In this document: positions 15,572 to 23,665 of the stretch, in pieces
Layout: each line of letters starts with the position of its first letter
How positions within the stretch are numbered: the stretch's first letter is position 1
Source of the DNA: Conexibacter arvalis
GTDB taxonomy: Bacteria; Actinomycetota; Thermoleophilia; Solirubrobacterales; Solirubrobacteraceae
Assembly (NCBI RefSeq): GCF_014199525.1
Contig: NZ_JACHNU010000002.1
Location: forward strand, 42,055-106,054
DNA: 64,000 nucleotides
Direction: 5' to 3'
The notes under the pieces: generated by a model
What the model saw: only the letters and a program-made list of their open reading frames with translations
What the model was told of the DNA's origin: nothing
The model's database searches: none
Position numbers and translations under genes: made by a program

Positions 15572-17608
15572 ATGACGCGCGACGGCAGCGACGTCGACCA
15601 GGCGGTCGTGCGGCGCTCGATCGACACGATCCGGGCGCTCGCGATGGACAGCGTGCAACAGGCGAACTCGGGGCATCCCGGGACGGCGATGGCGCTGGCG
15701 CCGCTCGGCTACACGCTCTTCACCAGATTCCTGCGCTGCGACCCCGCCGCGCCGGAGTGGCCGGGCCGCGACCGCTTCGTGCTCTCCTCCGGCCACGCGG
15801 TGATCCTCCAGTACGCGCTGCTGCACCTGACCGGCTACGACCTGTCGCTGGACGACCTGAGGCAGTTCCGCCAGTGGGGGTCGCGCACCCCCGGCCACCC
15901 GGAGCGCGGCCACACCGCCGGCGTCGAGGTCACCACCGGTCCGCTCGGCCAGGGCGTCGGCAACGCCGTCGGGATGGCGCTCGCCGAGCGCTTCCTGCAG
16001 GAGCGCTACGGCCGCCCCGGCGGTCCGAGCCCGCTCGACCACCGCGTCTGGGCGATCTGCTCCGACGGCGACCTGATGGAGGGCGTCTCGCAGGAGGCCG
16101 CGGGGATCGCCGGCCAGCTCGGGCTCGGCAAGCTCTGCCTCTGCTACGACGACAACCGCATCACGATCGACGGCACGACCGAGCTGTCGTTCAACGCCGA
16201 GGACCACCTGAAGCGGTTCGAGGCGCTCGGCTGGCACGTCCTCTCGGTCGACGACTCCGAGGACCTCGACGCGCTGCACGCCGCGCTCGCCGCCGCGCGC
16301 GAGGAGACGGAGCGGCCGAGCTTCGTCAAGATCCGCTCGCACATCGCCTATCCGGCGCCGAACGCCGTCGACACCGCCAAGAGCCACGGCTCCGCGCTCG
16401 GCGAGGAGGAGGTGCGCGCGACCAAGGAGGTGCTCGGCTTCGACCCCGACGCCCACTTCGCCGTCGACGAGGCGGTCTACCGCCACATGGACCTGCGCGA
16501 GCGCGGCGCCGCCGAGCGGGCGCGGTGGCAGGAGAGCTTCGACGCCTGGAGCGCCGCGCACCCCGACATGCGCGCAGAGTGGGACCGCGCCCACGCCGGC
16601 GAGCCCGAGCCCGGCTGGCGCGAGGCGCTGCCGACCTTCCCGGCCGGCGAGAAGCTCGCGACGCGCGCCGCCGGCAACGCCGTGATGCAGGCGCTCGCGC
16701 CGTACACGCCGACGATGATCGGCGGCGCCGCCGACCTCGTCGAGTCGACCCGCACGACCTTCGTCGGCGGCGGCCAGTTCGCGCGCGTCCACGCCGGCCG
16801 CAACGTCCCGTTCGGGATCCGCGAGCACGGCATGGGCGCGATCGTCAACGGCGCCGCCGCCCACGGCGGGATCCTCTCGCCGTACGGCTCGACCTTCCTG
16901 ATCTTCTCCGACTACATGCGCGCCAGCGTCCGGCTCTCCGCGCTCTCGCGCCTGCCGGTCGTGTGGGCCTACACGCACGACTCCGTCGGCCTCGGCGAGG
17001 ACGGCCCGACCCACCAGCCGGTCGAGCACTACGCCGCGCTGCGGGCGATCCCGCACCTCTGGTTCATCCGGCCGGCCGACGCGAACGAGACCGCCGTCGC
17101 CTGGCGCGTCGCGCTGGAGCGCGACGACGGCCCGGTCGCGCTCGCGCTCTCGCGCCAGGGGATCCCGACGCTCGACCGCGACAAGGTCGCCGCGGCCGAC
17201 GGGCTCGCGCAGGGCGCCTACGTCCTGTGGGAGCCGGCCGGCGACGGCGACCCCGACGCGATCCTGATCGCGACCGGCGCCGAGGTCGGACCGACCTTGG
17301 ACGCGGCGAGAGCGCTCGCCGACGCGGGCGTCCGCGCACGCGTCGTCTCGATGCCCTGCTGGGAGCTGTTCGAGGCCCAGGACGACGCCTACCGCGACGC
17401 CGTGCTGCCGCCGACGGTGCCGACGCGGCTGTCGGTCGAGCCGGGCGTGACGCTCGGCTGGTCGCGCTGGGTCGGCGACCGCGGCGCCTCGCTCGGCATC
17501 GACCGCTTCGGCGCCTCGGCGCCCGGCACCCGCGTGCTGGAGGAGCTCGGCTTCACGCAGGAGCGGATCGCGGCCGAGGCGCTCGCGCTGCTCGACCGCG
17601 TCGCATGA
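15572..17608 (+). CDS. tkt: Transketolase
   Basis: Thiamine-diphosphate enzyme of the pentose phosphate pathway that moves two-carbon ketol units between sugar phosphates; 678 residues, standard length. N-terminal IRALAMDSVQQANSGHPGTAMALAP carries the invariant His, the ThDP motif begins at ICSDGDLMEGVSQEAAGIAG and continues to YDDNRITIDG, and the pyrimidine domain has GIREHGMGAIVNGAAAHGG with the catalytic Glu. SVGLGEDGPTHQPVEH is the conserved His/Asp loop. It is the first gene of a tkt-tal pair with 28 bases between them, so the non-oxidative pentose phosphate branch is transcribed together. Confidence 0.97.
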   Translation: MTRDGSDVDQAVVRRSIDTIRALAMDSVQQANSGHPGTAMALAPLGYTLFTRFLRCDPAAPEWPGRDRFVLSSGHAVILQYALLHLTGYDLSLDDLRQFRQWGSRTPGHPERGHTAGVEVTTGPLGQGVGNAVGMALAERFLQERYGRPGGPSPLDHRVWAICSDGDLMEGVSQEAAGIAGQLGLGKLCLCYDDNRITIDGTTELSFNAEDHLKRFEALGWHVLSVDDSEDLDALHAALAAAREETERPSFVKIRSHIAYPAPNAVDTAKSHGSALGEEEVRATKEVLGFDPDAHFAVDEAVYRHMDLRERGAAERARWQESFDAWSAAHPDMRAEWDRAHAGEPEPGWREALPTFPAGEKLATRAAGNAVMQALAPYTPTMIGGAADLVESTRTTFVGGGQFARVHAGRNVPFGIREHGMGAIVNGAAAHGGILSPYGSTFLIFSDYMRASVRLSALSRLPVVWAYTHDSVGLGEDGPTHQPVEHYAALRAIPHLWFIRPADANETAVAWRVALERDDGPVALALSRQGIPTLDRDKVAAADGLAQGAYVLWEPAGDGDPDAILIATGAEVGPTLDAARALADAGVRARVVSMPCWELFEAQDDAYRDAVLPPTVPTRLSVEPGVTLGWSRWVGDRGASLGIDRFGASAPGTRVLEELGFTQERIAAEALALLDRVA

Positions 17609-17636
17609 GGCGCCCGACGAAAGGACCGCGACCGCC

Positions 17637-18743
17637 ATGACCGCGCCGACGACCTCCTCCCCGCTCCACCGCCTCTCGGCGCTCGGCCAGAGCATCTGGA
17701 TCGACTTCCTCTCGCGCGCGGCGCTGCGCGACGGCACGATCGCCCGCCTGATCGAGCAGGACGCCGTCGTCGGCGCGACCTCCAACCCGACGATCTTCCA
17801 GAAGGCGATCGCCGCCGGCGACGCCTACGACGACCAGCTGCGCGAGCTGCGCGACGCCGACGCGAAGGAGGCGTTCTGGGCGCTCGCGACCCGCGACGTG
17901 CGCGAAGCCTGCGACCTCTTCCGCCCGATCTGGGACGGCAGCGCCGGCCGCGACGGCTACGTCTCGATCGAGGTCGACCCCGGCCTCGCCTACGACACGC
18001 TCGCGACCTTCCGCGAGGTGCGCCGGCTGCGCGACGAGGTCGACCGTCCGAACGTGCTGGTGAAGATCCCGGCGACGAAGCCCGGCCTCGCCGCGATCGA
18101 GGACGCGACGGCGGCCGGGATCTCGATCAACGTGACGCTGATCTTCTCGCTGCGCCGCTACGACGAGGTCGTCGTCTCCTACCTGCGCGGGCTCGAGCGC
18201 CTCGTCGCCGACGGCGGCGACCCGGCGCGGATCGCGTCGGTCGCGAGCTTCTTCGTCTCCCGCATCGACACCGAGGCCGACCGCCGCCTGGAGGAGGCCG
18301 GCGGCCCCGAGCGGCTGAAGGGCGAGCTGGCGATCGCCAACGCGCGGCTCGCCTACCAGCGCTGGCGCACCGCCTTCACCGGCGAGCGGTGGGAGTTCCT
18401 GACGAACAAGGGCGCGACGCCGCAGCGGGTGCTGTGGGCCTCGACCTCGGTCAAGAACCCCGCCTACCGCGACACCCGCTACGTCGAGGAGCTGATCGGC
18501 CCCGACACGATCGACACGATGCCGCTGGAGACGCTCGACGCCTTCCGCGACCACGGCCGCGCGGTGCCGCGGCTGGAGCTGGAGCTCGACGGCGCGCGCC
18601 GCGTCTTCGCCGAGCTGGCGGCCGCCGGCATCGACTACGACGACGTCACCGACACGCTCGAGCGCGAGGGCGTCGAGAAGTTCGCCGCCTCCTTCGACGA
18701 GCTGCTGGAGGGGCTGTCCGACAAGCGCGCGGCGACCGCCTGA
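17637..18743 (+). CDS. tal: Transaldolase
   Basis: Class I transaldolase of 368 residues, of the longer actinobacterial type, exchanging dihydroxyacetone units in the pentose phosphate pathway. SIWIDFLSRAAL, VVGATSNPTIFQKAIAAG, and the Schiff-base region VLVKIPATKPGLAAIEDATAAGISINVTLIFSLRRYDEVV with the active Lys are plain; ASVASFFVSRIDTEAD follows and WASTSVKNPAYRDTRYVEELIG is the C-terminal family block. Immediately downstream of tkt and followed by a GC hairpin. Confidence 0.96.
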   Translation: MTAPTTSSPLHRLSALGQSIWIDFLSRAALRDGTIARLIEQDAVVGATSNPTIFQKAIAAGDAYDDQLRELRDADAKEAFWALATRDVREACDLFRPIWDGSAGRDGYVSIEVDPGLAYDTLATFREVRRLRDEVDRPNVLVKIPATKPGLAAIEDATAAGISINVTLIFSLRRYDEVVVSYLRGLERLVADGGDPARIASVASFFVSRIDTEADRRLEEAGGPERLKGELAIANARLAYQRWRTAFTGERWEFLTNKGATPQRVLWASTSVKNPAYRDTRYVEELIGPDTIDTMPLETLDAFRDHGRAVPRLELELDGARRVFAELAAAGIDYDDVTDTLEREGVEKFAASFDELLEGLSDKRAATA

Positions 18744-18765
18744 GCGGCCGCGGAGGGGCGGCCGC
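18744..18765. terminator. Hairpin after tal
   Basis: GCGGCCGC at 18744-18751 can pair with GCGGCCGC at 18758-18765 around a GGAGGG loop, between the converging tal and methyltransferase genes. A probable bidirectional terminator without a T tract. Confidence 0.5.
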
Positions 18766-18780
18766 GGCCGCGTGCGCGGG

Positions 18781-19410
18781 CTACTCCCCCAGGCGCTCGG
18801 CGCGCACGATCGTGTCGACCCGTCTGGTCGGCGCCTCGTCGCGGAAGGCGTGCTCGACCTCGCGCAGCTCGCAGGTGCGCAGCCGCCAGCCGTCGCGCGG
18901 CAGGTCGAGCTCGGCGACGACCTCCTCCAGCGTCGGCAGGTCGGCGTGGGGATGCGCGTCCGACGGCGCGTGGCCGATCACCAGCAGCGTGCCGCCGGGC
19001 GCGACCGCGTCGGCGGCAGCGCGCAGGATCCGGTCGCGCGGCAGCTCGACCGGCGAGTGCAGGAAGGTCGACGCGACGAGGTCGAAGCGGCCGGCCGGGA
19101 AGGAGAGGGCGAGGTCGTGCCGCTCCCAGCGGATCGCGTCGGCGGGCAGGCCGGCCGCCGCGGCCGCGCGCGCCGCCTGCTCCAGCGCGATCGACGAGAT
19201 GTCGGCCGCGGTCACCCGCCAGCCCTGCTGCGCGAGCCAGATCGCGTCGGCGCCCTGGCCGCAGCCGAGGTCGAGCGCCGTCCCGGGCCACAGGCCGGCG
19301 ACCTCGGCGGCCAGCGACCGGTTGACCTTGCCGCTCCAGCGGCCTCTCCCCTCGCGGTAGAACTCCTCCCACCACCGCGCCCGCTCGTTCCCGATCTCGG
19401 TCGTATCCAT
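18781..19410 (-). CDS. Class I SAM-dependent methyltransferase
   Basis: 209-residue cytoplasmic methyltransferase. Motif I is ALDLGCGQGADAIWLAQQGWRV (residues about 45-66), motif II VTAADISSIALEQA, motif IV FDLVASTFLHSP and a post-motif LRAAADAVAPGGTLLVIGH. The N-terminal WWEEFYREG segment resembles TehB/thiopurine-type small-molecule methyltransferases, so an oxyanion or xenobiotic substrate is possible. ATG at 19410 begins MDTTE; the longer in-frame start at 19467 would run through a palindromic operator and is rejected. The upstream 60 bases are closely similar to those before the thioredoxin-reductase-like gene at 38903, implying common regulation. Confidence 0.88.
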   Translation of the reverse strand: MDTTEIGNERARWWEEFYREGRGRWSGKVNRSLAAEVAGLWPGTALDLGCGQGADAIWLAQQGWRVTAADISSIALEQAARAAAAAGLPADAIRWERHDLALSFPAGRFDLVASTFLHSPVELPRDRILRAAADAVAPGGTLLVIGHAPSDAHPHADLPTLEEVVAELDLPRDGWRLRTCELREVEHAFRDEAPTRRVDTIVRAERLGE

Positions 19411-19448
19411 GGTCGTCAGCGTGGCAGCGGGGCCGCAGGTCGGCAAGG

Positions 19449-19468
19449 GCGCTTGCCGTCTTGGCAAG
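19449..19468. promoter_or_regulatory. TTGCC-N5-GGCAA operator before the methyltransferase gene
   Basis: GCGCTTGCC at 19449-19457, five bases, then GGCAAG at 19463-19468. The palindrome TTGCC-N5-GGCAA ends 38 bases before the methyltransferase ATG. The same palindrome and flanking bases occur 37 bases before the thioredoxin-reductase-like ATG at 38903. Confidence 0.6.
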
Positions 19469-19552
19469 ATGCGTGGCCTCGGGACGACGCGCTACTCCTA
19501 CTTCCCCGCACCGTTCGCGCCGACCCGTATCGCGGTGCCGAGCACTCGTCGC

Positions 19553-19879
19553 TCAGTCCCCGCGCTCGGTCAGCTTCGCCGCAATGGGAATCCACAGCAA
19601 ATAGCAAATTCCGAGCGATGCGACGAAGATCGCCAATCCCGGGATGCCTCCGACGCCGTCCAGTACCGCCACGGCTCCCCCCACGACAACCGGCGGCACG
19701 TCGCGCACGACCGTTGTGTCGAATCTCGCCATCCCTCTCGCAAGCCGAGTCATCGACCGCAAAGCTCCTTCATCCACCCCCACGCGCCGGACACATCCTG
19801 CCATGCCGGATCGCTTCATCTCCCACGCGCCGATCCCGCGCGACGGTAGCGCCCCACCGCCCATTCGTTGATCGGCCAC
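19553..19879 (-). CDS. Small membrane protein of unknown function
   Basis: Up to 108 residues (GTG at 19879; ATG at 19819 or the ATG beginning MTRLARGM are later options). The C-terminal half holds two hydrophobic segments, around VPPVVVGGAVAVLDGVGG and LAIFVASLGICYLLWIPIAA. No family recognised. It starts two bases after the stop of the next membrane gene upstream and lies at the distal end of the Rhs-associated island, where several short membrane genes follow one another on the same strand. By position it may be an orphan immunity gene; this is inference only. Confidence 0.45.
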   Translation of the reverse strand: MADQRMGGGALPSRGIGAWEMKRSGMAGCVRRVGVDEGALRSMTRLARGMARFDTTVVRDVPPVVVGGAVAVLDGVGGIPGLAIFVASLGICYLLWIPIAAKLTERGD

Positions 19880-19880
19880 G

Positions 19881-20216
19881 TCAGAGGTCCGCGACCATCA
19901 CGACAACAGCCACCAACGCAATCCGCACTGTGACCGGAAGCGCTTCGGCCACTGTCCACAGGACCAGTCCAAGGACGACGATCGCGACACGCACTGCCCA
20001 GCCGGTCGCCACCAACGCGACGGCCGGTGCCTTCCGCGCGTAGTCATCCGGACCACGCTGCATAGCGAACGTGGCGATGCGCCGCGCGATCTCATCGGCC
20101 TCCTGATCGGTCAGCAACGCGACGCCCCGACCGCCGCCCCGTCCACCGCACAACCATCGTCCCGTCGCGCGTGAGGTCGAGCTCGTCACGTTCGGCAAAG
20201 GACGTGACGGCATCAT
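19881..20216 (-). CDS. Small membrane protein of unknown function
   Basis: The convincing part is about 75 residues beginning at LLTDQEADEIARRIATF and followed by two hydrophobic segments (AVALVATGWAVRVAIVVLG and LPVTVRIALVAVVVMVA). The start is not clear: a TTG just before LLTDQ near 20118 is plausible, while the open frame extends to 20216. It overlaps the end of the soluble 117-residue gene at 20092 in another frame, so the two could be overlapping genes or one protein (soluble domain plus two helices) broken by a frameshift. A candidate Rhs immunity remnant. Confidence 0.45.
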   Translation of the reverse strand: MMPSRPLPNVTSSTSRATGRWLCGGRGGGRGVALLTDQEADEIARRIATFAMQRGPDDYARKAPAVALVATGWAVRVAIVVLGLVLWTVAEALPVTVRIALVAVVVMVADL

Positions 20217-20445
20217 TGCGCGCGGGTGCGCCTGCGGTGCGAAATGCCTCGGGAGCCCGCGCCATGATCGCTTCGAGCACCAGCACCCGGGTCAAGCGCA
20301 ACTCGGCCTCCTGCTCATGCTCGCTCAACCGCAGCCATCGAAATCCGAGGCTCTGCTCGTCGACCCCATGCTGACCCGCCGGATCGGTCCGATGCACGCC
20401 TTCTGCCGGATGGACGCGGAAATGCCGGAGACGCTTTCGCTCCAT
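20092..20445 (-). CDS. Hypothetical soluble protein
   Basis: 117 residues with mixed charged composition, including HEQEAELRLTRVLVLEAIMARAPEAF and FAERDELDLTRDGTMVVRW, which looks like a folded protein and not a shadow frame; its lower GC matches the island. No family recognised. Its end overlaps the following two-helix membrane gene, and the final RRSGRRVADRSGGR could be an out-of-frame tail if a frameshift near 20100-20130 separates one ancestral gene. Position among small membrane genes downstream of Rhs modules suggests toxin-immunity debris. Confidence 0.45.
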   Translation of the reverse strand: MERKRLRHFRVHPAEGVHRTDPAGQHGVDEQSLGFRWLRLSEHEQEAELRLTRVLVLEAIMARAPEAFRTAGAPARNDAVTSFAERDELDLTRDGTMVVRWTGRRSGRRVADRSGGR

Positions 20446-20483
20446 CTCAGTCGAGGATGGTGAACGTGAACATGGCTACATCG

Positions 20484-20621
20484 TCACTTCGAAGCTGCGG
20501 CCGGCACGGCCCCGTGCCTCGCCGGCACAGCGGCGATGATGAACGATCCGGCCGCAGCCACCAAGAGCGCCACTCCAACGAACACCCAGTGAAATTTCCA
20601 CCCGCACAACAATAGACACAT
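20484..20621 (-). CDS. Possible 45-residue single-helix membrane peptide
   Basis: A short reading frame starting MCLLLCGWKFHWVF followed by one strongly hydrophobic helix (VGVALLVAAAGSFIIAAVPA) and a short polar tail. No convincing ribosome site and no known family. It fits the run of short membrane proteins behind the Rhs orphan module, but chance cannot be excluded. Confidence 0.3.
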   Translation of the reverse strand: MCLLLCGWKFHWVFVGVALLVAAAGSFIIAAVPARHGAVPAAASK

Positions 20622-20705
20622 TATCGCGCTGAATCACTTCCGAGCACGACCAAGCGGTCGCCGCGACGCACATCTCCTAATCACAGACACTTCCGCGACG
20701 TCGCT

Positions 20706-21023
20706 TTATCCATGAGGATTCTGCGCCGCGCTATCGCGGTCACATGCAAAGTAGACCGCAACTGGCAAAAGCGACGCCAGCATTGCCTTGAAGGGTTGCG
20801 TGACGGAAAGCACATCCGCAACGAGCAACACCGCCCCCGAGACGCCGACGACCGTCCCGAGGATGTGCGCCGGCTCGATGCCCCGGCAGATCACGACCGC
20901 CGAGAAGATCACGAACGCCGCGACGGTGACCCAGGGCGTCGTCCACACACCTACGCCTACACCGATCACGACGAACAGCGTCGTGAGCACCCACGCAGGG
21001 GTCGATCTCGCAGTCTCGATCAT
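20706..21023 (-). CDS. Membrane protein, candidate immunity gene of Rhs orphan module 1
   Basis: 105 residues with about four hydrophobic helices: WVLTTLFVVIGVGVGVW, VTVAAFVIFSAVVIC, ILGTVVGVSGAVLLVADV and LASLLPVAVYFAC. Its ATG at 21023 overlaps the TGA of the Rhs C-terminal orphan reading frame (ATGA), the arrangement expected of a toxin followed at once by its immunity gene. No family recognised. A membrane immunity protein suggests that the matching toxin tip acts on or from the membrane or envelope. The overlap is seen; the immunity role is inferred. Confidence 0.6.
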   Translation of the reverse strand: MIETARSTPAWVLTTLFVVIGVGVGVWTTPWVTVAAFVIFSAVVICRGIEPAHILGTVVGVSGAVLLVADVLSVTQPFKAMLASLLPVAVYFACDRDSAAQNPHG

Positions 21024-22037
21024 TCCAATACGAACCCGACCGGTGTACAGCTCATTGCGATCCTTCCGACCTGACGCGCAGACGGCACGCTCTCGCGGCT
21101 TGCCGCGCTCAGCTTCCACCCAAAGCAAGCTGCCCAGCTAATACCAGTCGCCCCACGAGCGACTTTGACGAGTCTCTTACCGGCTGACCACGCCTGTTTT
21201 CCCTTCCTCACCATCCATCTCGCAGCTTTGCCTGCTTTCCGCATGCTCTTCTTGGCCACTTCAGGGCACGGCAGTTTCTTTCCAAACACCTTGACGCATC
21301 TGCCGTCGAGGTCGTTCAAGTTGACCGGGTCTTGCAGCGCGTATTCGTAGTCGTTCGCTGACCCGCCGTCGATCGGGTCGACCTGCAGGAAACGCCCGAC
21401 AGCCGGGAGGTAGACGCGGACACCCATCTCCATCGGCGGCGCGGCGCCCTCGAACTGCTCGAACTCGGTGGTGCTGATGCGATCCGAGCCACCCATAGCC
21501 GGCCACGCCCTTGGTCCAGTCGAGCACATTCGGAGCCGGCGAGATCACAGCGCCGAAGGGGTTGTAGCTGGTGCTCGCACCCGGCGAACCGACGGGCGGA
21601 GCGGTCGCGACGATGCTGCCATGGACGTCGCGCAACTGGAACGCGAGCGTCGCACCGTCCTTGACCGCGACGAGCTGCCCGCTCGGGCCGCCGATGTTGC
21701 GGACTGTGGTGCTGTCGCTGCGGGTCGTGGCCACTGGCGTATCTGAGTCGTCGGCGTAGCGATGTCTGGAAGTCAGCGCGAGAATCGAGCCACCGGTCGA
21801 GACGACCGACGAGGTCCGCCCGAGAGGATCCCGATCGTAGGTGTGGGAGCGCCCGTCGAGCGTCAGTTGCCGCACGAGGTCATCAGCGTAGTAGACGGCT
21901 CTCAGCGCACCTCTGCTGCCGGAGTCGGGTGCCGGGACATCGGTTGCGCGCCCGTACGCGTCGTGTCTCCACCCCATGTTGGTGATGCGGTTCGCGTTGT
22001 CGTGCGTCCATGAGCGCGACGTGGTGGCGCCCGTGCC
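21020..22037 (-). pseudogene. Rhs orphan C-terminal module 1 (core fragment with frameshift plus toxin tip)
   Basis: A duplicated 3' part of an Rhs gene. The 737 bases 21301-22037 match 23989-24727 of the intact Rhs gene almost base for base, covering DNANRITNMGWRHDAYGR through RYADDSDTPVATTRSD to DPVNLNDLDG. Near 21478 two bases are missing relative to the intact copy, so the core is split into two frames. After the DLDG junction a distinct C-terminal tip of about 85 residues follows (CVKVFGKKLPCPEVAKKSMR ... CTPVGFVLE), basic with one hydrophobic stretch. The tip is in frame with the last 60 core residues and overlaps the following membrane gene. No toxin family recognised. Confidence 0.75.
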
Positions 22038-22121
22038 AGGCGTAACACTCAGGCTTCCACGGGCCTCGAGGCATGCGGCTATTCATGCCCCGACCAGAAG
22101 GGACGAGAGTTTCGTCCATCC

Positions 22122-22799
22122 TCACGACATCCAACGCCCCACTGCGCGTCGCGTCGCCGTGACGGGAGGACCGAGGATCAGAGCGCCGATCAGCATAAAG
22201 CCCAGCGGGATCGCGATCAGCAGACTCAAGCCAAGCCGATCCATACCCATCATAGTGAGGATTCCGAGAAGGGACGGAACGATCCAAGTCGCGTGTCCCA
22301 AGGCGACATAGATGACGGCGCGTACCGGATGTCCGTCCGCGTTAGCGTCGGAGGCATCGATACGGATAACGTCTTGAAGGCCCGGGCGCCACGCCTCCTC
22401 CTCGTCGGCATTGAGCCACACCGCCACGCCATTCCACGGTGTCTCCAGCTCAAGCCTCATGCGACCGTCGAAGCTCCGGATCTCTACGCAGTCAACTCTT
22501 TCATGAGCGAGATCCCAAACAATCTCGCCCGTGCTACCACCGGTGACTTCGTCACCATCGGCACACAACTGCCAACGAGCGGCGAACGCCTGTGCGTGGT
22601 CTGCGTTCCTGAATTCGGCGAAGACCGTCGCGCCGGACTCCTCTCCAAACGTTCTCAGCAACGAAGAGAAGAACGCCCCCCTCCTGCCGGTGCCGTTCGG
22701 CGCGATTGCGACTCCACCATCGCACGCCGAGACGCTCCGGCAAAAGCGTGAGCGGATCACCCGCGCCCATCTCTCTCGACACAAACGCAGGATGAGCAC
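22122..22799 (-). CDS. Hypothetical protein with C-terminal membrane hairpin, possible immunity gene
   Basis: Up to 225 residues with an uncertain start (GTG at 22799; the convincing sequence begins around FFSSLLRTFGEESGATVFAEF). A soluble domain (HAQAFAARWQLCADGDE, VDCVEIRSFDGRMRLELETP, WRPGLQDVIRIDA) is followed by two hydrophobic helices (WIVPSLLGILTMMG and LSLLIAIPLGFMLIGALIL). No family recognised. It follows the second orphan Rhs tip on the same strand, the position expected for its immunity gene. GC is lower than in the rest of the window. Confidence 0.5.
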   Translation of the reverse strand: MLILRLCRERWARVIRSRFCRSVSACDGGVAIAPNGTGRRGAFFSSLLRTFGEESGATVFAEFRNADHAQAFAARWQLCADGDEVTGGSTGEIVWDLAHERVDCVEIRSFDGRMRLELETPWNGVAVWLNADEEEAWRPGLQDVIRIDASDANADGHPVRAVIYVALGHATWIVPSLLGILTMMGMDRLGLSLLIAIPLGFMLIGALILGPPVTATRRAVGRWMS

Positions 22800-22841
22800 G
22801 ATACTTAGAACGCGCTGAATTCACGATCGTTCATCCTCCCG

Positions 22842-23141
22842 TCACACACGAGTGAAAACGCCGAATGTCGAAATTGATCTGGCCGCCTTCATGACGCCGT
22901 TCAGGTCCCGAAACATGCGCTTCAGGTAATGCTGGCGCTTCCGTGCCGCGTTGGGACCGGAAACGGTCGCGATCTTACGGATACGGCGGGCGTTTCGCTT
23001 GAGGGCGTCCGTTCTGGCCAACAACTGGCGTCCCGCGTCGAGCGCTGCGCCTATGACGCCACCCCATACAGTGCCGGCGACGCATCGTCTAAGCACCTTC
23101 TTCATGGAGTCCTGCGCTCTGAATATCCACGAGTTCTTCAC
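22842..23141 (-). CDS. Basic small protein, candidate Rhs orphan toxin tip 2
   Basis: 99 residues from a GTG start, with VAGTVWGGVIGAALDAG hydrophobic patch and a very basic middle (TDALKRNARRIRKIATV, NAARKRQHYLKRMFRDL). It begins 18 bases after the stop that ends the second degraded Rhs core fragment, so it is probably the detached C-terminal tip of that module. No toxin family recognised; composition resembles the other two Rhs tips of the locus (basic with a short hydrophobic stretch). Confidence 0.45.
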   Translation of the reverse strand: MKNSWIFRAQDSMKKVLRRCVAGTVWGGVIGAALDAGRQLLARTDALKRNARRIRKIATVSGPNAARKRQHYLKRMFRDLNGVMKAARSISTFGVFTRV

Positions 23142-23159
23142 CGCTTGCTCAATGCTAGC

Positions 23160-23449
23160 TCAAGGGTTCACTATCGCGCCGCTGAGATCGTTCACGTTGA
23201 CCGGGTCCTCCGGTCCATACTCGTAGTCGTTCGGAGACCCGCCCTCGACCGGATCGACCTGCAGGAAACGCCTGACCGCCGGGAGGTAGACACGGACGCC
23301 CATCTCCATCGGTGCGCCGGATCCTTCGAACTGTTCGACTCGGTGGAGCGCTGGTGTGCGCCGAGCCAGCCGTAGCCGGCAGTGCCTTGGTCCAGTCGAG
23401 CACGTTCGGTGTCGGAAAGGCACCGTGCCGAAGGGATCGTGTTCGCGGC
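23160..23449 (-). pseudogene. Rhs core fragment, orphan module 2 (frameshifted)
   Basis: Third copy of the Rhs 3' core. Recognisable pieces are NVLDWTK, then after frame changes EQFEGSGAPMEMGVRVYLPA and RRFLQVDPVEGGSPNDYEYG followed by DPVNVNDLSG. Compared with the intact gene, single bases are missing near 23385 (a run of three G reduced to two) and near 23340, so it cannot be translated through. The frame stops at 23160 shortly after the junction, and the basic 99-residue gene follows. More diverged from the intact gene than module 1, so probably an older duplication. Confidence 0.7.
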
Positions 23450-23470
23450 TTGTGCGGGCCGGACCGGCGG

Positions 23471-23659
23471 CTATCGCCAGTCCTGCCACGCCCGATACGC
23501 CAGCCAGAGCAGAGCTCCCTGAACCACTACCCAGAAGACCGTCCCGAGGTGCAGCAGCTCCGTCTTGGCCCCATCCGGAGGAAACAGTGCCTGCACAAGC
23601 AAGCCCGCCCACAGCAACGACAGAATCGCGAACAACCAGAAACGCCGTGTCGCTTTCAT
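23471..23659 (-). CDS. Small two-helix membrane protein, candidate immunity for the intact Rhs
   Basis: 62 residues: MKATRRF, then two hydrophobic helices (WLFAILSLLWAGLLVQALF and LGTVFWVVVQGALLWLAY) joined by a short polar loop. It starts six bases after the stop codon of the full-length Rhs gene, the standard place for a cognate immunity gene. No family recognised. Confidence 0.6.
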   Translation of the reverse strand: MKATRRFWLFAILSLLWAGLLVQALFPPDGAKTELLHLGTVFWVVVQGALLWLAYRAWQDWR

Positions 23660-23665
23660 CCCGAC

